Assembly (NCBI GenBank): GCA_903905685.1 | Contig: CAIVHI010000305.1 | Location: 1-7,361 of the forward strand | DNA length: 7,361 bases | Direction of reading: 5' to 3' | Origin: an uncultured Bacteroidota bacterium | Lineage (GTDB): Bacteria; Bacteroidota; Bacteroidia; Chitinophagales; Chitinophagaceae | In this document: positions 6,472 through 7,361 of the stretch, one piece after another | Numbering within the stretch: position 1 is the stretch's first letter | Layout: the number at the start of each line of letters is the position of its first letter | Position numbers and translations under genes: made by a program | The notes under the pieces: generated by a model | Told to the model about the DNA's origin: nothing | Seen by the model: only the letters and a program-made list of their open reading frames with translations | The model's database searches: none

Positions 6472-6759
6472 ATGGCTCACGACACTCATCACCACGGTGC
6501 AGACGAACGCCCCTCGGTAGTGCCTTTCAAATCGGCATTTTGGCTCGTACTCATATTGGTAGGCCTCTATATAGCTTCCCTGAATTTCATTGAAGTGGAA
6601 AGCAAGGGCGAAGAAGGCGGCAAAGGTGAAAAAACCGAAATGAAGGCTCCTGAGGCCAAAGAGGCTACGAAGGCTGCTGAAGAAGCCCCCAAACCTGCTG
6701 AAAACAAACCCGCGGAAGCTCCAAAGGCGGAGTCCAAAAAAGACGAGCCCAAGGATTGA
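6472..6759 (+). CDS. Small single-span membrane protein with charged Lys/Glu/Ala/Pro tail, function unknown
   Basis: A 95-residue protein starting MAHDTHHHGADERP. I do not recognise a named family. Residues 1-22 are polar with a HDTHHH cluster. Residues about 23-40 (AFWLVLILVGLYIASLNF) form one clear membrane segment. The rest is a low-complexity tail rich in Lys, Glu, Ala and Pro with repeated KAPEA/EAPKP/EAPKA units, probably disordered. There is no cleavage site, so it is likely a membrane-anchored protein; the topology is ambiguous because both flanks carry mixed charges. The ATG at 6472 is preferred to the in-frame TTG at 6445, which falls within the promoter; AAAATTA precedes the ATG and no Shine-Dalgarno site is seen. 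It ends 39 bases before hldD with no terminator between, so the two may be co-transcribed. The tail resembles linkers of envelope-spanning proteins in composition only. Confidence 0.8.
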   Translation: MAHDTHHHGADERPSVVPFKSAFWLVLILVGLYIASLNFIEVESKGEEGGKGEKTEMKAPEAKEATKAAEEAPKPAENKPAEAPKAESKKDEPKD

Positions 6760-6798
6760 TACGTTGTTTCTGTTGACCGTCGGTATCAAATTCCGCAT

Positions 6799-7361
6799 AT
6801 GGGTAGCAATGATATAGTGGTAGTAACCGGCGCGGCAGGGTTCATAGGCAGTTGCCTCGTGGGCTGGTTGAACAACTTGGGATTTACCAACATTATCCCG
6901 GTTGACGACTTTTCCGTTACCCGAAAAGAACACAACTTACACAGCAAACACTTCCTGGAACCCATCGAACGGTTGACGTTTCCCGATTGGTTTGCCGCAA
7001 ACCCTGGGGTCGTGAAAGCCGTTTTCCATTTGGGTGCGAGAACCGATACCACCGAGATGGACTACGAGGTGCATCGCAAGTGGAACCTCGAATATTCCAA
7101 AACCATTTGGAACATCTGTGCACAACAGGGCATCCCACTGGTGTATGCTTCGTCGGCAGCCACTTACGGCAATGGGGAGTTGGGCTATTCCGACAGCCAC
7201 GAAATTGTGTCGCAACTCCACCCCCTCAACCCTTACGGCGTTTCGAAAAACGAGTTCGACATTTGGGCTTTGGCGCAACCCAACACTCCACCGTTTTGGG
7301 CAGGTGTAAAATTCTTCAACGTCTTTGGCCCCAACGAATACCACAAGGGCCGCATGGCATC
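6799..7361 (+). CDS. hldD: ADP-L-glycero-D-manno-heptose 6-epimerase, 5' part (runs off right edge)
   Basis: HldD (RfaD) converts ADP-D-glycero-beta-D-manno-heptose to the L-glycero form, the last step in making the heptose donor for LPS core. It is a cytoplasmic short-chain dehydrogenase/reductase-type enzyme using bound NADP(H). The visible 187 codons include the Rossmann motif TGAAGFIG (10-17), a nucleotide-binding VDDF (35-38), FHLGARTDTTE (76-86, like FHEGACSSTTE in E. coli HldD), YASSAATYG (116-124), NPYGVSK (144-150) and FNVFGPNEYHKGRMA (173-187). By alignment Tyr146 and Lys183 correspond to E. coli Tyr140 and Lys178, the two catalytic bases, and Ser118/Ser119 lie in the SSA motif. The family is about 310-330 residues, so roughly 40% lies beyond the edge. 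The ATG at 6799 places the Rossmann motif at the usual distance from the start. No separate promoter is seen in the 39-base gap. Confidence 0.95.
   Translation, partial: MGSNDIVVVTGAAGFIGSCLVGWLNNLGFTNIIPVDDFSVTRKEHNLHSKHFLEPIERLTFPDWFAANPGVVKAVFHLGARTDTTEMDYEVHRKWNLEYSKTIWNICAQQGIPLVYASSAATYGNGELGYSDSHEIVSQLHPLNPYGVSKNEFDIWALAQPNTPPFWAGVKFFNVFGPNEYHKGRMA

Noticed and set aside
208..7361. Insertion sequence, integron, phage or toxin-antitoxin elements
   Set aside because: No transposase, integrase or recombinase motifs, no terminal repeats and no abrupt composition change; the genes are ordinary surface and envelope genes.

Overview
The window looks like a chromosomal segment of a Gram-negative Bacteroidota bacterium, possibly of the Chitinophagaceae/Saprospiria type, although the genus cannot be read from the sequence. 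Four things point there. A large protein ends in a gliding-motility (CHU_C, T9SS type B) sorting domain. A second protein ends in a T9SS type A sorting domain. Both signal peptides appear to be cut just before a Gln. Four intergenic promoters fit the Bacteroidota form (TTTG-like box, about 18-20 bases, TAnnTTTG), and no clear Shine-Dalgarno sites are seen.

Layout, left to right. Positions 1-44 (minus) hold only the first 14 codons of a gene that begins with a signal peptide and runs off the left edge; it has its own promoter at 109-138. Positions 208-4503 (minus) encode a 1431-residue modular surface protein: signal peptide, an unnamed N-terminal region, two single Ig-like domains, a tandem array of five further Ig-like domains, three PKD domains, a last Ig-like domain and the type B C-terminal domain. 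Positions 4504-4886 are a 383-base divergent intergenic region with one good promoter facing each way and several inverted repeats. Positions 4887-6341 (plus) encode a 484-residue six-bladed NHL beta-propeller with a type A sorting domain. Positions 6472-6759 (plus) encode a 95-residue single-span membrane protein of unknown function with its own promoter. From 6799 to the right edge (plus) is the 5' part of hldD/rfaD, ADP-L-glycero-D-manno-heptose 6-epimerase, which makes the heptose precursor of LPS core.

The genes share a cell-surface theme. The two divergent genes encode two T9SS cargo proteins of different sorting types. The partial gene at the left edge is in the place where a PorP/SprF-type partner of type B cargo is often found, but only 14 codons are visible. 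The small membrane protein and hldD are close enough (39 bases) to share a transcript.

I see no complete new system. The most unusual structure is the Ig array, whose five domains alternate between two sequence types (A-B-A-B-A), suggesting growth by duplication of domain pairs. Other points of note are the CxxxCxxxC and DPDNDE motifs in the N-terminal region of the large protein, the number of candidate O-glycosylation motifs, and the promoter-supported start calls.
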